Assembly (NCBI RefSeq): GCF_002807665.1
Contig: NZ_PEAY01000001.1
Span: 124,001 to 188,000, forward strand
Length of the DNA: 64,000 nt
Direction of reading: 5' to 3'
Origin: Neoalteromonas facilis
GTDB lineage: Bacteria; Pseudomonadota; Gammaproteobacteria; Enterobacterales; Alteromonadaceae
Below the pieces are notes generated by a model. That model was given only the letters and a program-made list of their open reading frames with translations. It ran no database searches and was not told where the DNA came from. Below, piece after piece: positions 48,100 to 58,899 of the stretch. Every line of letters begins with the position of its first letter. Position 1 is the stretch's first letter. The translations under genes were made by a program, and so were the position numbers.

Positions 48100-48984
48100 T
48101 TGCAAAAACTTATCTTCACGATTGTATTGATACTGTTACTACTGGGCGGCTGTGCTCAAGTACCGCAAGAAAGAACTGCTCAGATGGGCAATCTATTATT
48201 GGTTGAGCCTATTCCGGCCAATCCGCGCACTCAATTGGCCATTGCGCGTTTTAACTACATTCTGAATCAAGCGGATATCGCCGAACAGGAGCGGGCAGAA
48301 CTTTTGTATCAGCGTGGAATGCTGTATGACAGCATCGGCCTTACCAGTCTCGCGCAGTTTGATTACAGTCAAGTTTTGCAATTGCAGCCGACTATGGCTG
48401 AAGCGTACAACTCTATTGGTATCCATTACACCCAGCAGCAAGAATTTATACAGGCGTATGAAGCGTTCGACTCATCAATAGATTTAAAGCCGGAATATGA
48501 ATACGCGTTCTTGAATCGAGGCATTGCACTGTATTACGGCGGTGAGCCTAGATTGGCCGTAGATGATTTAACTCGCTTTAGAGACAATGATGCGTCTGAC
48601 CCATACCGTGCGATTTGGTTGTATATCGCTCAGCGGGAAGTCGACCCCGTTGCAGCAAAGCAAGCTCTGCGAGAAATAAGACCACAATTGAATCCAGAGA
48701 TGTGGGCAAATTACATCGTTGATTTTTACCTAGAAGACATCGATGAAAGCACGCTATTGGGCTTATTAATTGAAAATATCTCGAATCGTACTGAACTCAA
48801 CAATCGTGTATGCGAAGCTTATTTCTACATTGGCAAGTATCACAGTGCGTTAGGTCATCGTGGCAAAGCCAGCAATTATTTCAAGCTCGCACTGAGCACT
48901 AACGTGTATGAGTTCGTTGAACATCGCTATGCTAGGCTGGAACTGGAGCGACTTAGCGAACGCACCGAAACAACGGATTCATAG
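48100..48984 (+). CDS. nlpI: TPR lipoprotein NlpI
   Basis: Outer-membrane lipoprotein adaptor that, in E. coli, scaffolds peptidoglycan hydrolases with the Prc protease. TTG start with AAAAGG 6 bases upstream; the signal peptide ends LLGGC (Cys18). 294 residues, the exact family length; TPR units such as AEAYNSIGIHYTQQQEFIQA and YAFLNRGIALYYGGEPRLA. In E. coli it follows pnp directly; here three genes intervene. Confidence 0.93.
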   Translation: MQKLIFTIVLILLLLGGCAQVPQERTAQMGNLLLVEPIPANPRTQLAIARFNYILNQADIAEQERAELLYQRGMLYDSIGLTSLAQFDYSQVLQLQPTMAEAYNSIGIHYTQQQEFIQAYEAFDSSIDLKPEYEYAFLNRGIALYYGGEPRLAVDDLTRFRDNDASDPYRAIWLYIAQREVDPVAAKQALREIRPQLNPEMWANYIVDFYLEDIDESTLLGLLIENISNRTELNNRVCEAYFYIGKYHSALGHRGKASNYFKLALSTNVYEFVEHRYARLELERLSERTETTDS

Positions 48985-48999
48985 GGGCAAATTGCCTAA

Positions 49000-50529
49000 A
49001 TGAAGCGCTATCTAAGCATTGCCGCTGTATGCAGCGCGATACTCGTTTGCTTGCCGTCTTCACAGTCCTTTGACGCGCAATATCTGCACTTGTTAACCGG
49101 TGATGAACGCGCACAGCTTGAGCTTAAGCGTCTTCACTTCGGTGTGGATGGCGACATTTCAAAATTGCGTGATATTGCTGTTCGTGCTGGCGATGACTAC
49201 TGGTTAATGGAGTTAGCCTCAAAAGATGACGTCACGTCAATGCTGGTGTTAGCTGAACGCAGTACCAGAGAATCTACACGCATAAACTGGTTAGCTCGCG
49301 CTGCTAATCTCGGCTCTGCTGAGGGGCAGTTTCAACTTGCACTAGAGTCAGACAGTGTCAATAAGCGCTTGTCTTTATTGTTATCCAGTGCGCAGGCAGG
49401 GCATCTGCCTGCACAACACGCGTTGGCAAACTGGTTTATCATGAATCAGTCCGTCGATGACGCATTGCCATGGTTAGAAAAAACGGCGAATCATTACCCT
49501 GACGACGCATTTGCTTTGGCTAAATATTATTGGCAGATGGCTCGAGTTGAGGAAGCAAAAGCGTATTTTTTGCTTGCTAAAGACATGGGAGAGCAACGTG
49601 CTGAGTCTTATTTACAAACTGTAATTGAAGGTCCCTCCACAGTTGATGCCATTGTTTCGAGCAAGATGGTATATACCAATATTGATCGCACACCCTCCGA
49701 TACAAAAGCCTGCGCTATGAACTTATTGCCTGTTGCGAAAAGTCTAGCGAATCAAGTACAAGCGCAACAGATGATCACACAATTGCAACAAGACAAACGG
49801 CTTTCCTCACTGCCTATTTGTGTTAGTCCGCCAGTGTGGCTTGAAGATAGTGAATTGACCTGTGAGGTTAAATTACGTTCTGGGGCACAGCGAATGATGT
49901 GTGATCTAACCCAGCTTGAACCAATCGTGACACAACATAATGTTACCCATGTGATTGTGTTTAACCCTGTTGGGCGGGCATACGTCGACATGGGCGCTAT
50001 GTATTTGGACTTGAATGACACCTATGCCGTATTCGTACATGAACTCGCTCATTTTGCGGGTTTTGCTGACGAATATCCCATGTCTGAACATTTAGCTGAT
50101 ATTCATTGTGAGCAGCAAACCGCGCCCAACTTATTATTTGCTGGTGAAATTGCCTACGAACCCCATACACGTGCGGCAGAATGGCAACGGATTATCGAAT
50201 TAAGTGATGGAAAATCTTTGGGGATCCACTCTGCTCGAACCTGCAATAATGTCAATCGTAAGGCTTATAAGCTCACTGCTGCACGCACATTTTTGGAGTT
50301 TCACGACAGTGAATACATTCCGGAAGTGTATCGTACTTTGTGGCGAGAGCAGTTGTTGGCAAAGCGGCAATGGTACCCAGTATCGATTAATATTGCCCAC
50401 CTGTACCAGGAGCGGGGAATGCAATCATCGGCATCCCATTGGTTTAACGTAGCCTACAATCAAAGCCTACAACCAGCAGAGCAATTACAAGGCGTTATCG
50501 ATCAGAACGCTGAAATTGCGCCAAAGTAA
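49000..50529 (+). CDS. exported Sel1-repeat protein with zincin-like HExxH motif
   Basis: 509 residues with a signal peptide (about 1-23). The first half carries Sel1/TPR-like helical repeats (INWLARAANLGSAEGQFQLA; LLSSAQAGHLPAQHALANW). The second half holds VFVHELAHFAGFADEYP: HExxH at 347-351 followed by Gly354 and Asp-Glu-Tyr at 357-359, like the zinc site of M64-type and related metallopeptidases. A third domain ends with TPR-like helices. I do not recognise the family. It starts 15 bases after nlpI, so it may share the envelope job of that adaptor; this is inferred. Confidence 0.8.
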   Translation: MKRYLSIAAVCSAILVCLPSSQSFDAQYLHLLTGDERAQLELKRLHFGVDGDISKLRDIAVRAGDDYWLMELASKDDVTSMLVLAERSTRESTRINWLARAANLGSAEGQFQLALESDSVNKRLSLLLSSAQAGHLPAQHALANWFIMNQSVDDALPWLEKTANHYPDDAFALAKYYWQMARVEEAKAYFLLAKDMGEQRAESYLQTVIEGPSTVDAIVSSKMVYTNIDRTPSDTKACAMNLLPVAKSLANQVQAQQMITQLQQDKRLSSLPICVSPPVWLEDSELTCEVKLRSGAQRMMCDLTQLEPIVTQHNVTHVIVFNPVGRAYVDMGAMYLDLNDTYAVFVHELAHFAGFADEYPMSEHLADIHCEQQTAPNLLFAGEIAYEPHTRAAEWQRIIELSDGKSLGIHSARTCNNVNRKAYKLTAARTFLEFHDSEYIPEVYRTLWREQLLAKRQWYPVSINIAHLYQERGMQSSASHWFNVAYNQSLQPAEQLQGVIDQNAEIAPK

Positions 50530-50577
50530 ATGGACATGACCTAGCGGTCACGCCCAGTAGAAACGTCAGGGTCAACG

Positions 50578-51342
50578 TTAGTCTTTAGGTAAAGGTGGAT
50601 ATTGATTGCGGAATTGGTCAACCCACATGGCAGTGGCACCACATATCGCAACTGGCATGACTAAAAAATTCAAGATAGGAACCATAGACGCGACGCTGAC
50701 CATCATACCAAATGAGAAGCTTCGGCTTCTTTTTTGCTGCAGCGCGTGCTTCATTTCAGCGAAACTAACCTTATGATTATCAAATGGATAATCACAGTAC
50801 TGAATAGCCATCATCCAAGCTGAAAATAAAAACCATATCACTTGGCCAAATACCGGCACGAATAAAAATATTAAGAAGAAACCGATTGCACGTGGTAAAT
50901 AGTACACGAGTTTCGAAAACTCTCGGCCAAGCGTGCGGGGAATATCTTTTATAATTGATAGCAGACCTTCATCGCCGAGATCTTGCCCTGTTAAATGCCG
51001 TTCTACTTTTTCTGATAGTAAACCATTGAAGGGAGCGGCTATCCAATTTGCCAGTGTGCCAAATATTAACGCGAAGACTAATAACACGCTAATGACCGCA
51101 AGAGGCCATAAGATAAAGGCCAAAACTTCTTTTAACCAGCCTAGCCATTCAGGAATTAAATTAACCAGCCACGTAATGCTACTGGCTATTTCACCAAATA
51201 AAAAATAAAACGCGGTAATGAATAACACTAAGTTAATCGCAAGAGGGACCAGTACAAAGCGTTTTATACCTTTGGTTTGGATGAGTGAAAAGCCACTCAT
51301 AAAATAACTCATTCCGCTGACATTGGGGCTATTGTTGTGCAT
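50578..51342 (-). CDS. cysZ: CysZ-family sulfate transporter
   Basis: Inner-membrane sulfate permease by family. I start it at ATG 51342 (254 residues), with AGAGG 4 bases upstream; the longer frame up to 51465 runs into smc territory. Four to six hydrophobic segments, with FVLVPLAINLVLF, NWIAAPFNGLLSEKVE and WMMAIQYCDYPFDNH as family blocks. Divergent from smc, next to zipA-ligA, as in E. coli where cysZ neighbours zipA. Confidence 0.92.
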   Translation of the reverse strand: MHNNSPNVSGMSYFMSGFSLIQTKGIKRFVLVPLAINLVLFITAFYFLFGEIASSITWLVNLIPEWLGWLKEVLAFILWPLAVISVLLVFALIFGTLANWIAAPFNGLLSEKVERHLTGQDLGDEGLLSIIKDIPRTLGREFSKLVYYLPRAIGFFLIFLFVPVFGQVIWFLFSAWMMAIQYCDYPFDNHKVSFAEMKHALQQKRSRSFSFGMMVSVASMVPILNFLVMPVAICGATAMWVDQFRNQYPPLPKD

Positions 51343-51498
51343 GAAACCTCTGTTGTTGCATCTTCTCAGATAAAGTGTATCGAGAATTTCATCAGTATGA
51401 AAAGGCCAATTGTTACAAGTGATTAGTTTTGTTACATTCGAGGTAATTGATGTTGAGTTATGCAACCTTCGCTCAATGAGTATAAGAAAAATAAACCC

Positions 51499-54400
51499 AT
51501 GCGCTTAAAACGAATAAAGCTGGCTGGCTTTAAATCATTTGTCGACGCCACAACGATCCCATTTCCAGGTGAAATGACTGCGATAGTGGGACCGAATGGT
51601 TGCGGCAAGTCAAATGTGATTGATGCCGTTCGTTGGGTGTTGGGGGAAAGCTCGGCAAAGAATTTGCGTGGTGATGCAATGACTGACGTTATTTTCAACG
51701 GCAGTTCGGCGCGCAAGCCGGTGTCACAATGTAGTGTAGAACTCGTATTCGACAATACCTCCAATCGCGTGCAGGGCGAATTTGCTAAATACAATGAGCT
51801 CTCGGTTAAGCGCATCGTAACGCGCGATGCAGTTTCCACTTACTTACTTAATGGCACTAAATGTCGCCGTCGAGATGTTACCGATATATTTCTTGGTACA
51901 GGCTTGGGCCCTCGCAGCTACGCAATCATTGAACAGGGTATGATTTCACGCCTTATTGAATCTAAACCTCAAGAATTGCGAGTATTTATAGAAGAAGCTG
52001 CGGGCATATCTAAGTATAAAGAACGAAGACGAGAAACTGAAAATCGCATACGCCATACCCGAGAGAATCTAGAACGTTTATCAGATGTAAGAGGAGAGTT
52101 AGCCACGCAACTCGACAAGTTGCAGCGACAAGCTGCGGCAGCAAAACGTTATAAAGAACTTAAACGGCGTGAGCGCGAATTAAAAGCGCAATTGGCGGCT
52201 ATGCGTTGGTTAGGATTCAGCGAAAAAGTCAGTACTTTGCAGCAACAAATTGAGGAAGGTGAAACACAAATAGAGTCTCTGATAGCAGAACAACGTGGTG
52301 ACGAAAGAAAGTTAATCGAGCAGCGACAACGGCAGTTTGAATTAAAACAAGCTTTGGATGCGCTGCAGAAGAAAATGTTTGATGTCAGTACAGAAATCGC
52401 GCGATTAGAGCAGAATCAAAAGTTCGTAACCCAACGTTCAGAACAGATCAATCGAGAACTGACTGAGCTGGAGGAAAAAGCGCTGCACCTGCGTGAAACC
52501 TATGAACAGAATCAGTTATTGTTAGAAGAGTTATTGGCGAGTGAAATCGAATTAGCTCCTGAACACGAGATGAGTTTGGAGCGATTGACGGTTGCGACGG
52601 AACAGCGCGATAGCGCTGAAACAGCCTTGATGGAGTTTAATCAGCAGTTTCGCCAACAGGAACAGACTTATCAACAGTTAAAGCAACAAAGTCAATCTTG
52701 TCATAGTCAAATTCAATCCACTATGAGCATGCAGTTACGCACGCAACAACGCTTAAGTGAAGTCACAAATGAGCTGGAGCAATTGTCACATGATCATGTG
52801 ATCGAGCAGCTAGAGAGTATGCAAGAGCAATTGCTTATCTGTGATCATCAACTTGCAGATGCACAGCAAAATGAACAAGAGTTACAACATAAAAAAGTGA
52901 CCCAAGCCGATGTTGTTAAAGATTATCAAGAGCAATTAAACCAGCATCAGCAGCATCAGCACAGACTTAGCGCAGAGCGCGAGGCCCTGCTTAGTCTGCA
53001 GCAAGAGCAAGATGAGTTTGTAATTGACGATCCCGGGGTTGTGAGTGTGTGGCAATCTATCCGGGTTAAAGCCGGAGCAGAAGCCTTGGTGGACACAGCA
53101 ATGGCCAGCTTGCAATCAGCCTATGTAATAGATAATGAAGACCAGATAAAACACGAGTGGAACCAAGCAGGCCATTTATCGTTATTACTCAGTGACTACT
53201 GGACATCAGAAAAAGAGGCCGGCAGTGTTGCCGCATTGATAGAATCTTCGCAAGTACCAGTGCGATTCAATCATATCTTTGTCGCCGACGATCGAGATCA
53301 TGCAGATACGTTAGCCAAGGAATTGCAGCCACACCAATGGGCGATCACTGCAGACGGATATTGGCGTGGTAAGGATGCGGTTATCTTTGCTTCCAATATC
53401 AAGCAAGGTGGCGCAAGCCGAGCCGCAAAGATAGAAAAATTGTCGATGCAAGCAGATGAGCAAGCAGACAAAATTGCCGGATTAAGTGAGCAACTCAGCA
53501 TCGCGATGCTAGAAAATGAGCAGTTGCTTCAGGCCGCTAGCGATGCTGACCATGCGGTGCGTCAAGCACAGTTAGCAAAACAACAACTGCAAAGCCAAGT
53601 CGGTATGCTTGAATTACAAGCAGAACAAACAGCGGCGCGACAGCGTAAGCTTGCAGAAGACAAGGAAGTACAGCAGCAGTTACTGGATAAAGAACAGTTA
53701 CAACTCGAAGAGTTGTCAGTAAAGCTCGAAGTTATAGAGGAGCAGCTCCTCGACCATGAATCAAGTCAATTGCATGCTGAAAGTGATCGCGAAAAAATGG
53801 AATTAAAAGTGCAAGACTCTCGCGCACAAGTTGAGCAGTTAACGCAACAAAAACACCAATTGGATATTCAGTACCAACAATTAAAAAATCAGATTGAAGG
53901 TGCAAAGCAGCAACTGGATATTCAACGTCAACAAGTTCAGGATACTGAGCAACGTCAGCAATCGTTGCAGCAGGAACTATCAGAACTGCACCAACCTCAA
54001 GACGCTAGTGATGCGCGTATTGCAGAATTATTGGCAATGCGAGAGACGTTGAGCGTAGAGCAACGAGATAAAAGCGATGATTTGGCCCAAGTCGAAGCCG
54101 TAATCAACGATGCACAACGCGATTCTCAAGGTTTGAATGAACGTTTACAGCAGCGTCGCTCTCAATTAGAAAGTTTAAAGTTGGAATCTCAAGGGTTTCA
54201 AGTAAGAGCCTCTGGGGTTTTGGAACAATTTGCTGAAACGCAGCAGAACCTTAAAACAACCTTGGAAACTCTGCCGCCAGAAGCTGAAGAAGGCGCATGG
54301 CAAAATGAGCTTGAGAAAACCCAAGCGGGCATAAGCCGGTTGGGGGCTGTAAACCTTGCTGCCGTGGAAGAATTTGAGGCACAAGCGGAGCGCAAGCAGC

Positions 54401-54954
54401 ACTTAGATACTCAGTTTGATGATTTGCAGGCGGCATTGGACACCCTCGAAGATGCAATCCGTAAGATTGATAAAGAAACGAAAACCCGATTCAGACACAC
54501 GTATGATCAGGTAAATGATGATCTTAAACAGCTGTTCCCAAAAGTGTTTGGCGGCGGCAGTGCCTATCTTGACTTAACCGGAGATGATTTACTTGAAACC
54601 GGTGTGACAATCATGGCACGGCCACCCGGCAAGAAAAATAGTACTATTCATCTCCTCAGTGGTGGAGAAAAAGCGCTAACCGCATTATCATTAGTATTTG
54701 CGATTTTTAGATTGAATCCTGCACCGTTTTGTTTGTTGGACGAAGTCGACGCTCCGCTAGATGATGCGAACGTAGCGCGTTTTTGTCGTTTAGTGTCTGA
54801 GATGTCGAAAACCGTGCAGTTTATTTACATCACCCATAATAAAATCGCGATGGAAATGGCGGAACATCTAACCGGGGTAACCATGGCAGAGCCCGGTGTG
54901 TCACGTATGGTGGCAGTAGATGTTGAAGAAGCTGTAGCCATCGCAAATGCATAA
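51499..54954 (+). CDS. smc: chromosome segregation protein SMC
   Basis: DNA-condensing ATPase. I start it at ATG 51499 (1151 residues), giving the canonical MRLKRIKLAGFKSF; an upstream ATG at 51460 adds 13 residues not typical of the family. Walker A GPNGCGKS (31-38), two long coiled coils (about 170-500 and 660-1000, very Gln-rich), a hinge between, the signature LSGGEKAL (about 1053) and Walker B CLLDEVD (1078-1084). The ScpA/ScpB partners are not in this window. It starts the smc-zipA-ligA unit. Confidence 0.96.
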   Translation: MRLKRIKLAGFKSFVDATTIPFPGEMTAIVGPNGCGKSNVIDAVRWVLGESSAKNLRGDAMTDVIFNGSSARKPVSQCSVELVFDNTSNRVQGEFAKYNELSVKRIVTRDAVSTYLLNGTKCRRRDVTDIFLGTGLGPRSYAIIEQGMISRLIESKPQELRVFIEEAAGISKYKERRRETENRIRHTRENLERLSDVRGELATQLDKLQRQAAAAKRYKELKRRERELKAQLAAMRWLGFSEKVSTLQQQIEEGETQIESLIAEQRGDERKLIEQRQRQFELKQALDALQKKMFDVSTEIARLEQNQKFVTQRSEQINRELTELEEKALHLRETYEQNQLLLEELLASEIELAPEHEMSLERLTVATEQRDSAETALMEFNQQFRQQEQTYQQLKQQSQSCHSQIQSTMSMQLRTQQRLSEVTNELEQLSHDHVIEQLESMQEQLLICDHQLADAQQNEQELQHKKVTQADVVKDYQEQLNQHQQHQHRLSAEREALLSLQQEQDEFVIDDPGVVSVWQSIRVKAGAEALVDTAMASLQSAYVIDNEDQIKHEWNQAGHLSLLLSDYWTSEKEAGSVAALIESSQVPVRFNHIFVADDRDHADTLAKELQPHQWAITADGYWRGKDAVIFASNIKQGGASRAAKIEKLSMQADEQADKIAGLSEQLSIAMLENEQLLQAASDADHAVRQAQLAKQQLQSQVGMLELQAEQTAARQRKLAEDKEVQQQLLDKEQLQLEELSVKLEVIEEQLLDHESSQLHAESDREKMELKVQDSRAQVEQLTQQKHQLDIQYQQLKNQIEGAKQQLDIQRQQVQDTEQRQQSLQQELSELHQPQDASDARIAELLAMRETLSVEQRDKSDDLAQVEAVINDAQRDSQGLNERLQQRRSQLESLKLESQGFQVRASGVLEQFAETQQNLKTTLETLPPEAEEGAWQNELEKTQAGISRLGAVNLAAVEEFEAQAERKQHLDTQFDDLQAALDTLEDAIRKIDKETKTRFRHTYDQVNDDLKQLFPKVFGGGSAYLDLTGDDLLETGVTIMARPPGKKNSTIHLLSGGEKALTALSLVFAIFRLNPAPFCLLDEVDAPLDDANVARFCRLVSEMSKTVQFIYITHNKIAMEMAEHLTGVTMAEPGVSRMVAVDVEEAVAIANA

Positions 54955-54972
54955 CAAAGGGCGAGTGTCTTA

Positions 54973-56295
54973 ATGGAAGACTTACGATTTGCGCTATTAG
55001 TGGTCGGTGGCTGTGCCATTTTAGCTATTCTTGCACATGGTTTGTGGAGTTTACGAAAAGGAAATTCCAAACCGGCTAATAAGCCACGTATAGAACCGGC
55101 TCAGCAACAGTCTCGTGTAGAAGGTTTTGACGAGTTTGGGTTAGGGGAAGTACGCGTTGTCAGCCAATCTAAAGTCAATGAGCCAAGCAAACAAACTAGC
55201 GCTTTCGATGAAGAAGATCCATACGAGTCCGTTGAAGCGCCGAGTTTTTCATCTTTAAATGAGAACGAAGAGCTTGAGCCTGACCCGGTGCCATTGATCC
55301 AGGATGAAGACATTGACTCACTAGGTGCGCATACAGATTTACCTAACAACAGTAAAAAAGACTCACAGGACGCTGTGGTTGATAAAGAGACGAGCAGCGT
55401 TAAGGTAGAGCCAGAAAAACCTAAAAAGTTATATGCATCAGTCGTATCTAATCCTAAACCGACGATGGTTAAACCAGAAGAAAAGGTTGAAGCAACGGTT
55501 ACGCCCATAGCACAGCATACTATCCCAGAGCCGCCGCCGTTTTTATTACAAGAAGACGATTTAACCGTTACTGAAAGCTCAAAAGCAGAAACGCCCACAG
55601 CGTCTGAAAGCGATCATGAGGTCGAGGACTTTAGTCTCGATCAAGCGCCATTAGAGCCGAACAACACTGAAACCGTCGGTGTCTCAGACAATCAAGACGT
55701 TGCAAGCGTTGAAGATAAAAAGCCTGCGCCCCGCAAGCGCACTAAGTCAATGTTCAGAAAGCGAATTGAGCCCACGCTAGGTGATGACCAAATGCGCATG
55801 TCGTTTGACGAAGAACGCAATATCGAAAACGTTGACGAAGTGCAGAATGATGCTCCACCGCCTGAGCAGGAAGTCTTGGTGTTAAATGTAAGAGCTCCTC
55901 AAGGAGAGGAAATCCCAGGCGCTGCTTTACTGCCGATGTTGCTAACCCTCGGTTTTAAGTTTGGCGATCAGGATATTTTTCATCGTCATGTTAACAGCAA
56001 CGGTAAAGGTCCGGTGCTGTTTAGTTTGGCGAACATGTTTAAACCAGGTGTGTTTGATATCGACAACCTAGAAAATTTCACTACGCAAGGCGTATCGTTA
56101 TTTATGATCTTACCAATCGAAGGTGATCCACATCAGGTTTTCAATATGATGCACAATGCAGCACGTAAACTCGCAGAAGAGTTTTCTGGGCAAATTTTAG
56201 ATGGACGACGCAGTGTATTGACTAAGCAGGGTCTTCAACAATATGTTGAGAAGATCAGAGAGTTTGAGCGTCGACGTATGATCTCACGAACTTAA
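54973..56295 (+). CDS. zipA: cell division protein ZipA
   Basis: Bitopic anchor that ties FtsZ to the membrane. 440 residues: an N-terminal membrane helix (about 5-24), a basic patch (LRKGNSKPANKPR), a long acidic Pro/Glu/Ser-rich linker (about 40-300) and the C-terminal FtsZ-binding domain (about 305-435, VLNVRAPQGEEIPGAALL; FKFGDQDIFHRH). The linker is longer than in E. coli ZipA (328 residues), which explains the length. Confidence 0.94.
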   Translation: MEDLRFALLVVGGCAILAILAHGLWSLRKGNSKPANKPRIEPAQQQSRVEGFDEFGLGEVRVVSQSKVNEPSKQTSAFDEEDPYESVEAPSFSSLNENEELEPDPVPLIQDEDIDSLGAHTDLPNNSKKDSQDAVVDKETSSVKVEPEKPKKLYASVVSNPKPTMVKPEEKVEATVTPIAQHTIPEPPPFLLQEDDLTVTESSKAETPTASESDHEVEDFSLDQAPLEPNNTETVGVSDNQDVASVEDKKPAPRKRTKSMFRKRIEPTLGDDQMRMSFDEERNIENVDEVQNDAPPPEQEVLVLNVRAPQGEEIPGAALLPMLLTLGFKFGDQDIFHRHVNSNGKGPVLFSLANMFKPGVFDIDNLENFTTQGVSLFMILPIEGDPHQVFNMMHNAARKLAEEFSGQILDGRRSVLTKQGLQQYVEKIREFERRRMISRT

Positions 56296-58341
<2,046 letters not shown>

Positions 58342-58351
58342 ATGACCAAGG

Positions 58352-58375
58352 CAGCGCCGATTACTTTCGGCGCTG
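58352..58375. terminator. hairpin between convergent ligA and DUF2062 genes
   Basis: A 9-bp stem (CAGCGCCGA / TCGGCGCTG) with a 6-base loop begins 10 bases after the ligA stop and overlaps the end of the DUF2062 gene. T-runs are poor, so efficiency is uncertain. Confidence 0.5.
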
Positions 58376-58876
58376 TTGGCGCGCCTGCCAGGATTTCACT
58401 ACAGACCAACGCCATAGCGCATTTAATCCGTAATACCCTACGATCCCGCCGATCACGGAGCAGATCGCACAGCCTAATAGGAAGGCCGGCCCAATGCTGG
58501 ACAAACTATTTACTACCCATTCCCAGCTCAATTCAAACGCAAAGGTACTCATTTCGGCCCCCAGTACAGTACTGCCTATTTTATAAGCTGCGTAAAATAT
58601 AGGGGGCATTGTAAAGGGGTTTGTGATCCATACGGTTGCAATGGAGAGTGGCAAATTTACACGGAACGGAATGGCTGCTGCCGCTGCTAACCACATCTGA
58701 AAGGGGACTGGCCAAAAGGCAAAGAATAGTCCGATGGCAAAAGCACCTGCGGCACTACGTCGATTCAAGTGCCATAAATTGGGATCATGCAACAGTTGAC
58801 CAAACAATGCGATAAATCGGTTTTCAAGCACTGACTTATGGTCGGGTAATAAGCGACGAATAAACTTTTTAGGCAT
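58361..58876 (-). CDS. DUF2062 membrane protein
   Basis: 171 residues with three or four hydrophobic segments. Family blocks: RRSAAGAFAIGLFFAFWPVPFQMW and IATVWITNPFTMPPIFYAAYKIG (given in part). The role of DUF2062 proteins is unknown; they are often found next to comEC, as here, where the two starts are 23 bases apart and diverge. Confidence 0.9.
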   Translation of the reverse strand: MPKKFIRRLLPDHKSVLENRFIALFGQLLHDPNLWHLNRRSAAGAFAIGLFFAFWPVPFQMWLAAAAAIPFRVNLPLSIATVWITNPFTMPPIFYAAYKIGSTVLGAEMSTFAFELSWEWVVNSLSSIGPAFLLGCAICSVIGGIVGYYGLNALWRWSVVKSWQARQQRRK

Positions 58877-58899
58877 GATGGAGCAGCCACAGCGGATTC

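Noticed and set aside
55101-55598. 165-codon minus-strand frame inside zipA
   Set aside because: It is the shadow of the acidic, Ser/Glu-rich ZipA linker; the low-complexity Ser-rich product is typical of such antisense frames.
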